This document shows, one piece after another, positions 38,040-48,635 of a DNA stretch of 64,000 nt. The translations under genes and the position numbers were made by a program. Numbering within the stretch: position 1 is the first letter of the stretch; each line of letters begins with the position of its first letter. The notes under the pieces are model-generated. The model was not told where the DNA came from. It was given only the letters and a program-made list of their open reading frames with translations, and did not search any database. The DNA is taken from assembly GCA_028289345.1 (NCBI GenBank), contig JANQQL010000033.1, forward strand, positions 62,001 through 126,000, read 5' to 3'. The stretch is from Planctomycetota bacterium (GTDB taxonomy: Bacteria; Planctomycetota; B15-G4; SIAN01).

Positions 38040-40884
38040 GTTCCACCTTCCGGGGGGCGACCAAGGCTTCGAGTGCCCGGCGTTTCTCGGCCGCTTCGCG
38101 CTCTTGCTCCTCAGCCTTCCTCAACATGGCCTCGATTTGTTCGGGAGTCACCGGCTGGGGCTGTGCCGGCTGCTCCTGTTCGGACTGGTCTTGGTCCTGC
38201 GGCTGTTCCTGATCTTGCGGTGGCTCTTCTTGTTGGTCTTGATTCTCGTCGTTCTCGGAGTCCTCCGAGTCTTGGTTCTCGTTGTTCTGCTCTTCGTCTT
38301 GCTGATCTTGATCCTGGTTCTGGTTTTGGTCTTGCCCCTGTTGATCCTGATCATTCTTGGGCAGGCTCTCCGCAATCTCCTGGAGAAGTCGCAGAGCCTC
38401 TTCTTCCTTCGGCAGGGCCGAGGCAAAGTCGCGGGCTGCCAGATCCTGAGTGGCTTCGGTCGCTAGCTCCTCGATGCGCCCAGCATGCTCCTTGGCCTTT
38501 TCGACGGAGGTCCGAAGTCCCTCGACTTGCTCCTGCATCTGTTGCGCGGCGAGCTCTTCTTCGCTGAGGGGGGCATCTTGGTCGGCCGAGTCGGCGTCGG
38601 GTTCGTCCCCCTCATCCTTCGGGGAGGGAGTGAGGGGATGGGCCGGGGGAGCTGAATCGTTGCCTCCGGGTCCAGGAGCCGCCGCGCTCATCGCTTCCAT
38701 CTGGGCCAGCATCTGTTCGCCCTTTTGCGGCAGCAGGGGAGCGATCATCGCGACTCGGGCCTGGTCTTCGGTGCGGGAGAGGAGTTCGAGCAGGTCGGCC
38801 GGTACCGCAGGGTCTTCACCACCTTCCACTCGAGGAATGGTGTCATCGACGACGGTTTGCTCGTGCTGGATCGCGTCGTTCAGTACTTGATCGTACGGCG
38901 CCATCGCCAACCAAATCTGGTCGAGGGAATCGTGGGCTTCTTGCTGCAAAGGGCCTGCTTCCTCGGCAGAGAACTGGCGGAGCAGTCGGGCGCTCTCGCT
39001 CATGCCGCTGCTGGCTTGATCGGCGAGTCCGTTGAAGTGGGCCATGGCCTGAGCCATCTGTGGATCCATCGTTTGCCCGGTCGGGGGCGTCGCCCCGGGG
39101 CCGCCCTGGCCGGGCGGAGCGGTCGCGGATGCCTGTTGAAACTGTTGCGCGAGCTTTTGTTTCACGACGGGGATCTGCTCGGCGAGGCCTTCCTCGGCGG
39201 CCGCCATTTCCTCAAGCTGGGCGCGCCATGGCGGGGTGTCGGCTTGGCTGGCGATGGCGCGAGTGCGACGACGGAGTTCGAGCTGTTCCTTCTTCAGCTT
39301 GGCGAGCAGACCGAGCAGATCCAGTTCCTGTTGTTCCTCTTGCTTGTCTCGTTCGGCCCAGACGTTGTTCATGTGCTTCAGCCAAAGTCGCAGAAGCTCC
39401 AGGTTGTGGCGCGCCTCGTCGTGGGCCGGTTGAACGTCCAGGCACGAACGGTACGAGCGGATGGCGTCCTCCAGCAGAGCAACGCCTTCGGAGCGAGTGT
39501 CCTTGCTGGCTTCTTCCGGCCGTTCGCCGAACAAGGTTTGGGCCTGCTCCGCGGCCATGGCGCCCAAGTTGTAGAAGGCCCGTGCCGCCAGCTCCGGGTC
39601 GCGGGCGCTGGCCGCTTGCAAGTACGCCGAGCGGGCCGCGTCGAAATCACCCTTGGCCGCCGAGGCCACTCCCACGTCGAAGGCGACCAGGGGCTCATCG
39701 GGCAGAGCTTCTCGAGCCGATTCGAAGCGGTCCAGGGCTTCTTGGGGCCGACCTTCTCGAAGATGGTTGATCCCGGCGCGGATCTCGGCGGCCGCTTCCT
39801 TCTCCGTTCCCGCCTGAGCGGTCGCAGGAAGCAAGGCGGTGCCCAGGAGCAACCCCGCCGTCACGCGAATGGCGCGGTCACGGCGAAACGGCGAAACCAT
39901 CATCTCCAGCAGAATCATGACAAGGCCCAAGGCCAGGAAGAGTTGGAAGCGCTCCTGGTGACGCTTTCGCGTCTCTGAGGCAAGCTCCCCGGCCTGAAGT
40001 GCAGCGAGGTGTTCTTCGTAGACGGTCCCCAGGTCGTAGTCTCGGGTTCGGGCCGGGATGTAGGCGCCACCGGTCGACAGCGCGAGATCCTGGAGCAAGC
40101 TCTCGTCCATGCGGGACCAGACCTCCTGGCCCTCGTGCTTCAGGTACGTGCGTTGTCGCGGATCGCTGGATGCTGGAACCCGAGCTCCTTCGCTGGTGTC
40201 CCCGAGTCCAACGGCAAAAATCTTCACCTTCCGTTCCGCCGCCGCCAGTGCGGCTTCCTTGGGAAACGAGTCATGGTCCTCGCCATCGGTGATCAACAAG
40301 ATGGCCTGGTCGCGCTCCGCAGTTTTCTCCATCGAATCCAGAGCCAAACGGATCGCATCGCCGATCGCTGTCCCCCCCACGGGGACGGAGTGGGGGCCGA
40401 TCTGATCCAAGGCCAGTCGGAAGAACCCCTGGTCCGTGGTGAGTGGGCAGGCCGGCACCGCTTTGCCGGCAAAGGCGACCAGTCCCACTCGATCACCTTT
40501 GACCTGCTGCAGCAGGTCGCGAATGTCCGAGCGTGCGCGGTCCAGGCGGTTGGGCTTGACGTCTTCCGACAGCATGGACCTCGACACGTCCAGTACCACC
40601 ATCAGATCAGCTCCGCGGCGCGTGACCTGATCGAAGAACACTCCCCAACGGGGCCGAGCGATGGCCACGACCAATAGACTTAGGCCGCCCAGAAGCAGCA
40701 CTGATCGAGTCAGCGTGCGAGAACGGGACGAAGTCGGCAGGAGCCTTTCACCCATGGATGGTTGGAGGAACCGTTCGGCCGCGCGCCGCTGTCGCCGTCG
40801 GCGATAGGCGATCGCGAAGGCGGCCGGAACCAGGAGCCACAGAATCAGCAACGCTTCCGGGTTGTCCCAGTGAATCTCCATCAT
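38029..40884 (-). CDS. BatB-BatC fusion: VWA domain plus TPR and low-complexity tail
   Basis: A 951-residue protein. Residues 10-28 and 60-77 are transmembrane helices. The von Willebrand A domain begins at ADLMVVLDVSRSMLSEDV with an intact MIDAS D-x-S-x-S (Asp99, Ser101, Ser103); LVAFAGKAVPACPLTTDQGF and LLITDGEDHDSFP complete the metal site. Another helix pair follows near 310-360. From about 365 to 510 TPR-like repeats occur (for example PDEPLVAFDVGVASAAKGDFDAARSAYLQAA), as in BatC. The rest is a long, highly acidic, coiled and low-complexity periplasmic region; residues about 841-910 are almost entirely D, Q, N, E and P. BatB and BatC are separate genes in many bacteria; here they are one chain. 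Confidence 0.85.
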   Translation of the reverse strand: MMEIHWDNPEALLILWLLVPAAFAIAYRRRRQRRAAERFLQPSMGERLLPTSSRSRTLTRSVLLLGGLSLLVVAIARPRWGVFFDQVTRRGADLMVVLDVSRSMLSEDVKPNRLDRARSDIRDLLQQVKGDRVGLVAFAGKAVPACPLTTDQGFFRLALDQIGPHSVPVGGTAIGDAIRLALDSMEKTAERDQAILLITDGEDHDSFPKEAALAAAERKVKIFAVGLGDTSEGARVPASSDPRQRTYLKHEGQEVWSRMDESLLQDLALSTGGAYIPARTRDYDLGTVYEEHLAALQAGELASETRKRHQERFQLFLALGLVMILLEMMVSPFRRDRAIRVTAGLLLGTALLPATAQAGTEKEAAAEIRAGINHLREGRPQEALDRFESAREALPDEPLVAFDVGVASAAKGDFDAARSAYLQAASARDPELAARAFYNLGAMAAEQAQTLFGERPEEASKDTRSEGVALLEDAIRSYRSCLDVQPAHDEARHNLELLRLWLKHMNNVWAERDKQEEQQELDLLGLLAKLKKEQLELRRRTRAIASQADTPPWRAQLEEMAAAEEGLAEQIPVVKQKLAQQFQQASATAPPGQGGPGATPPTGQTMDPQMAQAMAHFNGLADQASSGMSESARLLRQFSAEEAGPLQQEAHDSLDQIWLAMAPYDQVLNDAIQHEQTVVDDTIPRVEGGEDPAVPADLLELLSRTEDQARVAMIAPLLPQKGEQMLAQMEAMSAAAPGPGGNDSAPPAHPLTPSPKDEGDEPDADSADQDAPLSEEELAAQQMQEQVEGLRTSVEKAKEHAGRIEELATEATQDLAARDFASALPKEEEALRLLQEIAESLPKNDQDQQGQDQNQNQDQDQQDEEQNNENQDSEDSENDENQDQQEEPPQDQEQPQDQDQSEQEQPAQPQPVTPEQIEAMLRKAEEQEREAAEKRRALEALVAPRKVERDW

Positions 40885-40894
40885 CCTTGCTCCA

Positions 40895-41965
40895 TCAAGG
40901 GATGCTCGAAAAGCGTGTGGCGCGCAGGAGCAACTCCGCGACCAGCAAGACCGCGCCGGGGATCAGAGCGAAAGGGAACATTTCCCGGTACTCGGTGTAG
41001 AGCAAGCTTTCCGTCTCGGTCTTCTCCAGTTCATCGATGGTGGCGTAGACGTCGGTCAGAGTGTCAGTATCGCGGACGTTGAAGTACCGGCCCCCGGTGG
41101 TGTCTGCAATCTTCGTGAGCAGTTGTTCGTCCAAAGCGACACCACGGGATTCCAGCACAACCTTGCCATAGCGATCTCGGACCGGGAACGGGGCCATTCC
41201 GGTGCTGCCGACGCCGATGCAATAAACTTTGACGCCCAGAGACTTGGCCGCCTCGGCCGCCGCCAACGGCTCGACCACGCCCGCGGTGTTCTCGCCATCG
41301 GAGAGCAAGACCAGAACTTTGCTCTTGGACTCCACGTTCTTCAGCCGGTCGATGCCGCGGGCAATGGCATCCCCGATGGCCGTCGCTCGTTCCGCTTCCT
41401 GGAACTTCTTGTCGACCACCTGTCCGTATTCGTCGCGCACGATCGCCGGAATCTCGACGTCACCCAAAATATTCAACAGGGTTCCGTGATCCAGCGTCAA
41501 CGGACAGCGACTCTCCGCGAAACCACCAAAGACGATCAGTCCGACCAGGTCGTCGGGACGCCCTTTCAGGGTCCCCTCTCCTGCGACGAAGTCGTGGAAG
41601 GTGCGCTTGACCACATCGAGGCGGGTGACCCGGCTGCCATCGACTTCGAAATCCATGGCCTCCATGGACCCGGACCGGTCCAGGCACATCATGATGCTGA
41701 TTCCCTCGGTTCGGACTCGGAACTCCGAGAGCCCCCGCTGGGGGCGGGCGAGGGCAACGACCAAGCAGGTCAGGGCCGCCACCCGAAGCAATGGAAGCAG
41801 CTTCTTGATGCGGTGGGCAAGCGTGACGGGCAGCGCGCTCAGTCCCGCCACGCTGGAGTACACCAGAGGGAACGATCGGCGCCGTCGCTCGCGGTACCAG
41901 ACCAGCAGCAGGACCGGAATCAAAGCCAGGAGCCAGACGGGGCTTTGCAGACGGAGTTCGCTCAT
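40895..41965 (-). CDS. batA: BatA-like VWA domain protein
   Basis: A 356-residue inner-membrane protein. Helices lie at about 10-24 (WLLALIPVLLLVWY) and 56-72. The VWA domain starts at GISIMMCLDRSGSMEAMDF with an intact MIDAS (Asp96, Ser98, Ser100) and continues through DLVGLIVFGGFAESRCPLTLD and KVLVLLSDGENTAGV. A final helix at about 325-345 closes it. The protein is predicted to pair with the BatB/C fusion and be served by the MoxR ATPase and DUF58 protein upstream. It lies ten bases upstream of the BatB/C gene and its start overlaps the preceding gene by four bases, so it is coupled within the operon. Confidence 0.9.
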   Translation of the reverse strand: MSELRLQSPVWLLALIPVLLLVWYRERRRRSFPLVYSSVAGLSALPVTLAHRIKKLLPLLRVAALTCLVVALARPQRGLSEFRVRTEGISIMMCLDRSGSMEAMDFEVDGSRVTRLDVVKRTFHDFVAGEGTLKGRPDDLVGLIVFGGFAESRCPLTLDHGTLLNILGDVEIPAIVRDEYGQVVDKKFQEAERATAIGDAIARGIDRLKNVESKSKVLVLLSDGENTAGVVEPLAAAEAAKSLGVKVYCIGVGSTGMAPFPVRDRYGKVVLESRGVALDEQLLTKIADTTGGRYFNVRDTDTLTDVYATIDELEKTETESLLYTEYREMFPFALIPGAVLLVAELLLRATRFSSIP

Positions 41966-43005
41966 GCGGCCTTCCCTCGCGCCGCGTTTCCCCCAAGGCC
42001 GACGAAGTCACGGGCGCTTTGGTGAGACGCTTCGATGTCCTCGGGACGGGGTTCGTGGGCGGCGAACTTGACCAGGTCGGCGGACTCGAGGAAACGATGG
42101 AGCGCTTGCTGATCGTTGGCGGGGATCGCCGTCGAGTTGCGCATGGCTCGCAGGAACTCTTGAGTGGTTTGTTCCGGCGCTCGCAAGCCAGTGGTGCGCT
42201 CGATGTAGCGCCGTACGATCGCGGTGAGTTCCACGTAGTAGGTCTTGATCTCTCCACGGCTCAAGGGATCTTCCTGATGGAGCTTCTGGAACTCACGTTC
42301 GGCAAGTTCCGTGGGGGTGAGCTGCCGCTCGACCGCGGTCTTCTTCCGACGGGTCGCCAACAGCACAAGAGCCAGCACCAGAGCCAGGGCTGCCGCGCTG
42401 CCGATCAGGAACCAGCGGGGCCAGGAGGACTTGACGGGGAGTTCCAGAGCCTCTTGACGGGGCCGCAGGTCGGCCAAAGACGGTGCCTGATCCGTCAGCA
42501 TGGAAGTGACTTCGAACTCCAGTGGGTCCGTTTCCAGTTTGTGCTCTTTGCCGTCGCCTTGGGCGCGGTTGTCGACGAACACCAGCGGAATGGGAGCGAT
42601 GGTCTGGGGGCCGACTTCCAGCGGTTCGAGCTGATAGATCTGGCGTTGAATTCGTCGCCCGTCCCGAGCTTCGGGAAGGGGTGTCGAGTAGTCTCGAACG
42701 AGGAATGGCCCAAGGGAGTCGCCGAAGGGCGGCATGGCGATCTCGACCCCGTCTTCGGCGTCGACGGTCAACGTCAGGTGGGGCTCGTCCGAGAGACGAG
42801 GGGCCCCAGGCTCCAACTCGAGAGTCACAGTGACCGGGCCCTTGGTCGTTTCCACGCGGGTGACGGGGTTCTCGCTGGGGGCAGGCTCGGCGGGGGAAGA
42901 CCCATCGGGTCCGCAAGCGGGCATGACCAGCGCTGCTGCCACGAGGAGCCGCTTCGCGGCGCCGGTCACTTTGGCGAAGAATGAGAAGTGGTCCATGGTC
43001 TTCAT
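41962..43005 (-). CDS. Bat-operon lipoprotein with a cytoplasmic DUF4381-like tail
   Basis: A 347-residue protein between the DUF58 and BatA genes. A signal peptide with the lipobox MPAC (about residue 26) leads into an Ig-like extracytoplasmic domain (residues 40-190; PHLTLTVDAEDGVEIAMPPFG). A transmembrane helix at about 205-225 (FLIGSAAALALVLALVLLAT) is followed by a cytoplasmic alpha-helical segment (ELAEREFQKLHQEDPLSRGEIKTYYVELTAIVRRYIERTTGLRA) like that of the small Bat-operon proteins annotated DUF4381. The ATG at 43005 is preferred over longer forms because it overlaps the DUF58 stop by four bases and opens the signal peptide. The function is probably structural, linking periplasmic and cytoplasmic parts of the complex. 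Confidence 0.75.
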   Translation of the reverse strand: MKTMDHFSFFAKVTGAAKRLLVAAALVMPACGPDGSSPAEPAPSENPVTRVETTKGPVTVTLELEPGAPRLSDEPHLTLTVDAEDGVEIAMPPFGDSLGPFLVRDYSTPLPEARDGRRIQRQIYQLEPLEVGPQTIAPIPLVFVDNRAQGDGKEHKLETDPLEFEVTSMLTDQAPSLADLRPRQEALELPVKSSWPRWFLIGSAAALALVLALVLLATRRKKTAVERQLTPTELAEREFQKLHQEDPLSRGEIKTYYVELTAIVRRYIERTTGLRAPEQTTQEFLRAMRNSTAIPANDQQALHRFLESADLVKFAAHEPRPEDIEASHQSARDFVGLGGNAARGKAA

Positions 43006-43889
43006 TGCCGCTTCGATTGCCGTTGCCGAAAGAATCGCAGGAGAGGCGTGGTGTAGGCTTCCCCGGGACGCAGTAACAGCTGGTCGACGTTGCCTCGGCG
43101 GAAGTCCTGTTGCAGGCGCTCCTCGTGATCCTGTTGGTGACGACGGAATCGTTCCCGCACTTGGCGGTGCGAGGTGTCGACTTCCACCACTTCTCCGGTT
43201 TCGGCGTCCTGCAGAAGGACGAAGCCGACCGCGGGCCACTCTTCTTCGCGAGGATCCTGGAAGCGCAGGGCGACGACGTCGTGCCGTCGTGCCGCAACGG
43301 CGAGTCCTCGCTGCCAGTTCTCTGCCAAGAAGTCCGACAGCACGAACACCACGGCACGGCGCTTTTGCACTCGATTCAGGAAGTCCAGTGCGGTGTCCAA
43401 GCGAGTGGGGGCGTGCACCGGTTGCGCGGCAACCAGCTCGCGCAGCAGCCGTAGCACGCTGCCTTTGCCTTTTCTCGGCGGCAGGTAGCGATGCACATCA
43501 TTCGCGAACAAAGCCAGGCCGACCTTGTCGTTGTTCTTCAACGCCGAAAACATCAAGAGGGCGGCAACTTCGATCAAGAGATCCAGTTTCGACTGATCCT
43601 TGGACCCGAACACTCCCGAGGCCGAGACATCGACCAGGAACTGCACGGTGAGCTCTCGCTCTTCTCGGAATCTCTTGATGAACGGAGTGCCCTGACGCGC
43701 GGTGACGTTCCAGTCGATGTCACGAATCTCGTCCCCCGGCTGGTACTCGCGAACCTCATCGAACTCCATTCCTCGACCGCGGAACACCGAATGGTATTCC
43801 CCGGCGAACAGGTCGTTCACCACTCGGTTCGCCACGATCTGGATGCGGCGCACCTTCTGGACGATCTCGGCAACCGTGAGTTCCGCCAT
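43002..43889 (-). CDS. DUF58 domain protein of the MoxR-Bat operon
   Basis: A 295-residue soluble protein of the DUF58 (VWA-like) family. The diagnostic stretch is GEYHSVFRGRGMEFDEVREYQPGDEIRDIDWNVTARQG at about residues 27-66. It is followed by a VWA-like fold with VQFLVDVSASGVFGS, whose DxSxS is intact, and AVVFVLSDFLAENW. The family is almost always encoded between a MoxR ATPase and Bat/VWA genes, as here (nine bases after the MoxR stop, four-base overlap with the next gene). It is thought to be a substrate or adaptor for MoxR-driven assembly; no direct activity is known. Confidence 0.92.
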   Translation of the reverse strand: MAELTVAEIVQKVRRIQIVANRVVNDLFAGEYHSVFRGRGMEFDEVREYQPGDEIRDIDWNVTARQGTPFIKRFREERELTVQFLVDVSASGVFGSKDQSKLDLLIEVAALLMFSALKNNDKVGLALFANDVHRYLPPRKGKGSVLRLLRELVAAQPVHAPTRLDTALDFLNRVQKRRAVVFVLSDFLAENWQRGLAVAARRHDVVALRFQDPREEEWPAVGFVLLQDAETGEVVEVDTSHRQVRERFRRHQQDHEERLQQDFRRGNVDQLLLRPGEAYTTPLLRFFRQRQSKRQ

Positions 43890-43898
43890 CGGATTCGC

Positions 43899-44888
<990 letters not shown>

Positions 44889-45188
44889 CCTGAACTGATC
44901 CTCCCTGGCTCGACAGGCCTGTTTCTACGGGAATTCGGGGGGAGCGCCGCGTGGCACAGCGACGGCCCTCCGCTGCGGAACAGGAGGTGTCCGGCGAGGA
45001 CGTCCCACCCGCGAGTTTTCAGTACGGCCGAAAACCCGGCAGGATAGAAAAAACCGAGATGACGTCGCAACAGAGCCTCGGCAAGAGGCGGGGGAGCCAG
45101 GGGTCGCAGAAACGTCTCCAAAAGCCAGCGGGCCGCCGCGGCTTGCACCGGGGCGGCCCGTTGGTGAGATTCCGAGAGGAGGCGGGGG
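44889..45188. other. Non-coding region between aceA and the MoxR-Bat operon
   Basis: About 300 bases. Near aceA it holds a terminator (described separately). The remainder should contain the MoxR operon promoter, but no clear -35/-10 pair stands out. Open frames here are short, lack ribosome sites and run into neighbours in the wrong frame. Confidence 0.55.
45117..45160 (-). terminator. Rho-independent terminator of aceBA
   Basis: On the minus strand the aceA stop is followed by a hairpin with a perfect stem GGGCCGCC/GGCGGCCC (plus-strand 45131-45138 and 45153-45160) and a 14-base loop, then GCTGGCTTTTGG, a short T-run. It is well placed to end the aceB-aceA transcript. Confidence 0.65.
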
Positions 45189-46478
45189 TTACTTCTCGAA
45201 CTGGTCCTCTTCGGTCGAGCCGGTCAGGGCGGTCAACGAGGAGGTTCCGCCGGCCACCACCTGGGCGATGTCGTCGAAGTAGCTGGTGCCCACGAAGGCC
45301 TGGTGTTTGACCGCTCGGTAATTGGCCTCTTGCTGGAGTTCGAACTCGCGATTCTGCAGCTCCGAGTAGGCCGCCATGCCCTCGGTTTTGTAGCCGCGGG
45401 CCAGCTCGAACATATTGGTGTTGAGTGAGTGGAACCCGGCCAGGGTGACGAACTGATACTTGTAGCCCATCGCTCCCAGCTCGCGCTGGAACTTGGCGAT
45501 CGTCGCGCTGTCCAGGTTTGCGCTCCAGTTGAAAGAAGGCGAGCAGTTGTAGGCGAGGAGCTGGCCCGGGTACTGCTTCTTGATGGCTTCGGCGAAGGTC
45601 TTTGCTTGGTCCAGGTCGGGCTTTGAGGTCTCGCACCACAAAAGGTCCGAATAGGGGGCGTAGGCCAGGCCGCGGGCGATGGCGCACTCGAGTCCGCCGT
45701 GGATTCGGTGGAAGCCTTCCACGGTGCGTTCGCCGGCAAGGAACTGGTGGTCCCGTGTATCGATGTCGCTGGTGATGAGCTGTGCACTGTCCGCGTCGGT
45801 ACGCGCGACCAGGACGGTGGGCACTCCGAGGACGTCCGCCGCGAGGCGCGCCGCCACGAGCTTCTGGACGGCTTCCTGAGTTGGCACCAACACCTTGCCA
45901 CCCATGTGGCCACATTTCTTGGCCGAGGAGAGCTGGTCTTCGAAGTGGACCCCGGAAGCACCGGCTTCGATCATCGCCTTCATCAGCTCGAAGGCATTCA
46001 GCACACCGCCGAATCCGGCCTCGGCGTCCGCCACGATCGGGGCGAACCAATGGACGCCGTTTTGCCCGTTCGAGTGATCGATCTGATCGGAACGCATCAA
46101 CGCGTTGTTGATCCGTCGCACCAGGGCGGGAACGCTACTGACTGGGTAGAGACTTTGATCCGGGTAGGTCTGGCCCCAATCGTTGTTGTCGCCGGCCACC
46201 TGCCAGCCACTGCAGTAGATGGCTTGCAACCCGGCCTGGACCTGCTGGACCGCCTGGTGTCCGGTGATGGCACCCAGAGAGTGGACATAGTCTTCTTGGT
46301 GAAGGAGTTGCCAAAGCCGCTCCGCTCCGGCCCGTGCCAGGGAGTGCTCCAACGGCAGCGTGGTGCGCAACCGGACGACGTCCTCGGCAGAGTAGGGTCG
46401 TTCGACGCCGCGCCAGCGGGAGTCTTTCGACCAGCTTGCCTGCAGTTGGTCGGCGTCGAGCCAGAGTTGAGAGTCCAT
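45189..46478 (-). CDS. aceA: Isocitrate lyase
   Basis: A 429-residue glyoxylate-shunt enzyme that splits isocitrate into succinate and glyoxylate. The catalytic motif KKCGHMGGK is at residues 187-195 with the nucleophilic Cys at 189. Substrate and Mg2+ sites appear in [11 protein letters not shown] near 90, [10 protein letters not shown] near 149, and [13 protein letters not shown] near the C-terminal third. The length is typical of the short bacterial form. A good ribosome site (GGAAGGAAG) precedes the ATG, which lies 19 bases after the aceB stop, so both are one transcript. Together with aceB it allows growth on acetate or fatty acids. The call is very secure. Confidence 0.97.
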   Translation of the reverse strand: MDSQLWLDADQLQASWSKDSRWRGVERPYSAEDVVRLRTTLPLEHSLARAGAERLWQLLHQEDYVHSLGAITGHQAVQQVQAGLQAIYCSGWQVAGDNNDWGQTYPDQSLYPVSSVPALVRRINNALMRSDQIDHSNGQNGVHWFAPIVADAEAGFGGVLNAFELMKAMIEAGASGVHFEDQLSSAKKCGHMGGKVLVPTQEAVQKLVAARLAADVLGVPTVLVARTDADSAQLITSDIDTRDHQFLAGERTVEGFHRIHGGLECAIARGLAYAPYSDLLWCETSKPDLDQAKTFAEAIKKQYPGQLLAYNCSPSFNWSANLDSATIAKFQRELGAMGYKYQFVTLAGFHSLNTNMFELARGYKTEGMAAYSELQNREFELQQEANYRAVKHQAFVGTSYFDDIAQVVAGGTSSLTALTGSTEEDQFEK

Positions 46479-46497
46479 GGAGTGTCTTCCTTCCGTG

Positions 46498-48078
46498 CTA
46501 GGGCAGGTGTTCGTAGGCCGGAAGCGTCAAGAACTCGGCCAACTCGTCGTCGAGGACGATGTGGCGATAGAGTTCCGCGGCGGCTTCGAATTGACTGGTG
46601 GAAAATGCTTCGCCGAGCCGTGATTTGGCCTCGGCCAGGCATTCATTCAGAGTGGATTGGAACAGGGCCGCGTCGATGGGACGGCCGTCGGGGAGCTTGG
46701 CGTCCGGGTGTCGGATCCACTGCCAAAGCTGAGTTCTCGAGATCTCCGCGGTCGCTGCGTCTTCCATCAAGTGGTGAAGGGGGACACAGCCAAGCCCACG
46801 CAGCCAAGCTTCGAGGTATCGCAGGCCGACATCCACATTGACGCGGACGCCGTCCGCCGTGATCTCTCCTGAGGGGACCGCCAGTAGATCGGCGGCGGAG
46901 ACCTGGACGTCGTCCCGATGCCGATCGACTTGGTTCTTGGTCGGCATCTCTTTGTCAAAGATCTCTTCGGCAATGGCGACCAATGCGGGGTGGGCAACCC
47001 AGGTGCCGTCGTGGCCATCGCGAGCTTCGCGTTCCTTGTCCGCGCGGACTTTGGCCAGGGCTTCTTCATTGGCGGCCGGATCGTCTTTGATGGGAATCTG
47101 CGCCGCCATTCCACCCATGGCGTGGGCTCCCCGACGATGGCAAGTTTGGATGACCAGCAAGGAGTAGTTGCGAAGGAACGGAGTGGTCATCGTGACCTGG
47201 GAGCGATCCGGCAACAGGAAGCGCGGATGATTGCGAAATTTCTTGAGGTAGCTGAAGATGTAGTCCCAGCGTCCGCAGTTCAAACCTGCCGAATGCTGGC
47301 GAAGCTCGAACAGAATCTCGTGGAGTTCAAAAGTCGCGAGAATGGTTTCGATGAGAACCGTGGCTTTGATCGTCCCGGGGGGGATGCCGAGAAATTCCTG
47401 AGCGAACAGGAAGACGTCGTTCCACAGCCTCGCTTCGCGATGGCTTTCGAGCTTGGGCAGGTAGAAGTACGGTCCGGTGCCTCGTTCCAAGAGTTCCTTG
47501 GCGTTATGGAAGAAATACAAACCGAAATCGAACAAGCTGGCAGAGATGGGCTCGCCGGCTTCGGTTACGTGACGCTCGGTGAGGTGCCATCCGCGAGGAC
47601 GAACCATGAGCGTGGCGGGTCGTTCTCGAAGGGCGTAGCGTTTGCCCGATTCATTGACGAAATCGATGGTACCGCGCACCGCGTCGAACAGGTGAATCTG
47701 TCCGCCCACGCAGTTGGACCAAGTCGGAGAATTTGAGTCTTCGATGTCGGCCATGAACACCCGGGCGCCGGAGTTCAAGGCGTTGATGATCATCTTGCGA
47801 TCGACCGGTCCGGTGATCTCAACTCGGCGATCCTGAAGGTCTGGAGGAACGGGAGCGACTTTCCAGTCTCCCGACCGAACTTCCGCCGTTTCCGGGAGGA
47901 AGTTCGGTAGCTCCCCGTCATCGATTCGTCGCTGTCGCTCTTGACGAGCTTGGAGAAGCTCTCGACGAGTGGATCCGAATCGTGCCTCCAGTTCGGCGAC
48001 GAAGGCCAAGGCTTCCGGGGTCAGGATTCTGTCGAATCCCGGTTCCATGGGGCCGACGACTTGCAGTGGGGCGCTCAT
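46498..48078 (-). CDS. aceB: Malate synthase A
   Basis: A 526-residue glyoxylate-shunt enzyme condensing glyoxylate and acetyl-CoA to malate. It is the A-type by length and motifs: [19 protein letters not shown] is the family signature (position about 160), [22 protein letters not shown] contains the Mg2+-ligand Glu and [13 protein letters not shown] the neighbouring block; the catalytic Asp is expected near [17 protein letters not shown]. The ATG at 48078 has GAGAGG upstream and is preferred to one 22 codons earlier because the intervening residues have no similarity. First gene of the aceBA operon, divergent from the editing-domain gene (118 bases between starts). Confidence 0.95.
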   Translation of the reverse strand: MSAPLQVVGPMEPGFDRILTPEALAFVAELEARFGSTRRELLQARQERQRRIDDGELPNFLPETAEVRSGDWKVAPVPPDLQDRRVEITGPVDRKMIINALNSGARVFMADIEDSNSPTWSNCVGGQIHLFDAVRGTIDFVNESGKRYALRERPATLMVRPRGWHLTERHVTEAGEPISASLFDFGLYFFHNAKELLERGTGPYFYLPKLESHREARLWNDVFLFAQEFLGIPPGTIKATVLIETILATFELHEILFELRQHSAGLNCGRWDYIFSYLKKFRNHPRFLLPDRSQVTMTTPFLRNYSLLVIQTCHRRGAHAMGGMAAQIPIKDDPAANEEALAKVRADKEREARDGHDGTWVAHPALVAIAEEIFDKEMPTKNQVDRHRDDVQVSAADLLAVPSGEITADGVRVNVDVGLRYLEAWLRGLGCVPLHHLMEDAATAEISRTQLWQWIRHPDAKLPDGRPIDAALFQSTLNECLAEAKSRLGEAFSTSQFEAAAELYRHIVLDDELAEFLTLPAYEHLP

Positions 48079-48196
48079 TGTCGCGCCTCTCGGTGGGGTG
48101 GAATGCCGGCCCGGACGTGACGGAGGCTCCCCTCGACGGCACAATCTTCAAGTTCGGATCGCCGGCCCAGCTCGACCATGGAGGATCAATCCTGCA

Positions 48197-48625
48197 ATGC
48201 TCCTTCTCACGTTTCACGCTCGTCACTTCTCGTGGAAGACCTTTAAGCGAACTCTCGAGTCGGTTCCCGACAAGGAAAAAGAGGAGCGAGTGGAACAAGC
48301 CGTGGTGGTCTTTGCCCAGGCGGAAGGCAGCGATTGCGAAGATCGTTCCCGAGTTTTTCGGCACACCCTGAAGCACGTGAAGTGGCTGGCCAACAAACGA
48401 GACTTCAAGAAGGTGGTTCTGCATTCCTTCACCCACCTGGGCAGCGACAGTGCGGACCCCGAGTTCGCCCAGGCGTTTCTCGAGGAGCTTCGGGACCGGC
48501 TGGTCAGCACTGGGTACGAGGTTTGGTGCACTCCCTTCGGCTACTTGTGTGAGTGGGAGTTGAATGTCTATGGCGAGAGCTTGGCAAAGGTCTGGAAGCG
48601 AATCGGGGTGTCCGACGACAAGTGA
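48197..48625 (+). CDS. Stand-alone threonyl-tRNA synthetase editing domain protein
   Basis: A 142-residue protein resembling the archaeal ThrRS N-terminal editing domain (a DTD-like fold that removes serine mischarged on tRNA-Thr). The beginning MLLLTFHARHFSWKTFKRTLE, the core EQAVVVFAQAEGSD and KKVVLHSFTHLGSDSADPEFAQAFLEELRDRL, followed by GYEVWCTPFGYLCEWELNVYG, reproduce the archaeal pattern VLYPYAHLSS...A...L..L...L...G.EV.RAPFGWYK. No catalytic synthetase module is attached. The start at 48197 is an ATG without a strong ribosome site. Trans-editing of tRNA is the best guess; loss of that activity is possible. Neighbours (aceBA, a kinase) give no hint. Confidence 0.8.
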   Translation: MLLLTFHARHFSWKTFKRTLESVPDKEKEERVEQAVVVFAQAEGSDCEDRSRVFRHTLKHVKWLANKRDFKKVVLHSFTHLGSDSADPEFAQAFLEELRDRLVSTGYEVWCTPFGYLCEWELNVYGESLAKVWKRIGVSDDK

Positions 48626-48635
48626 TGGAGAGTGT

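Noticed and set aside
38725-39978. Long plus-strand open frame opposite the BatB/C gene
   Set aside because: Antisense to a clear VWA/TPR protein; no domain in its translation.
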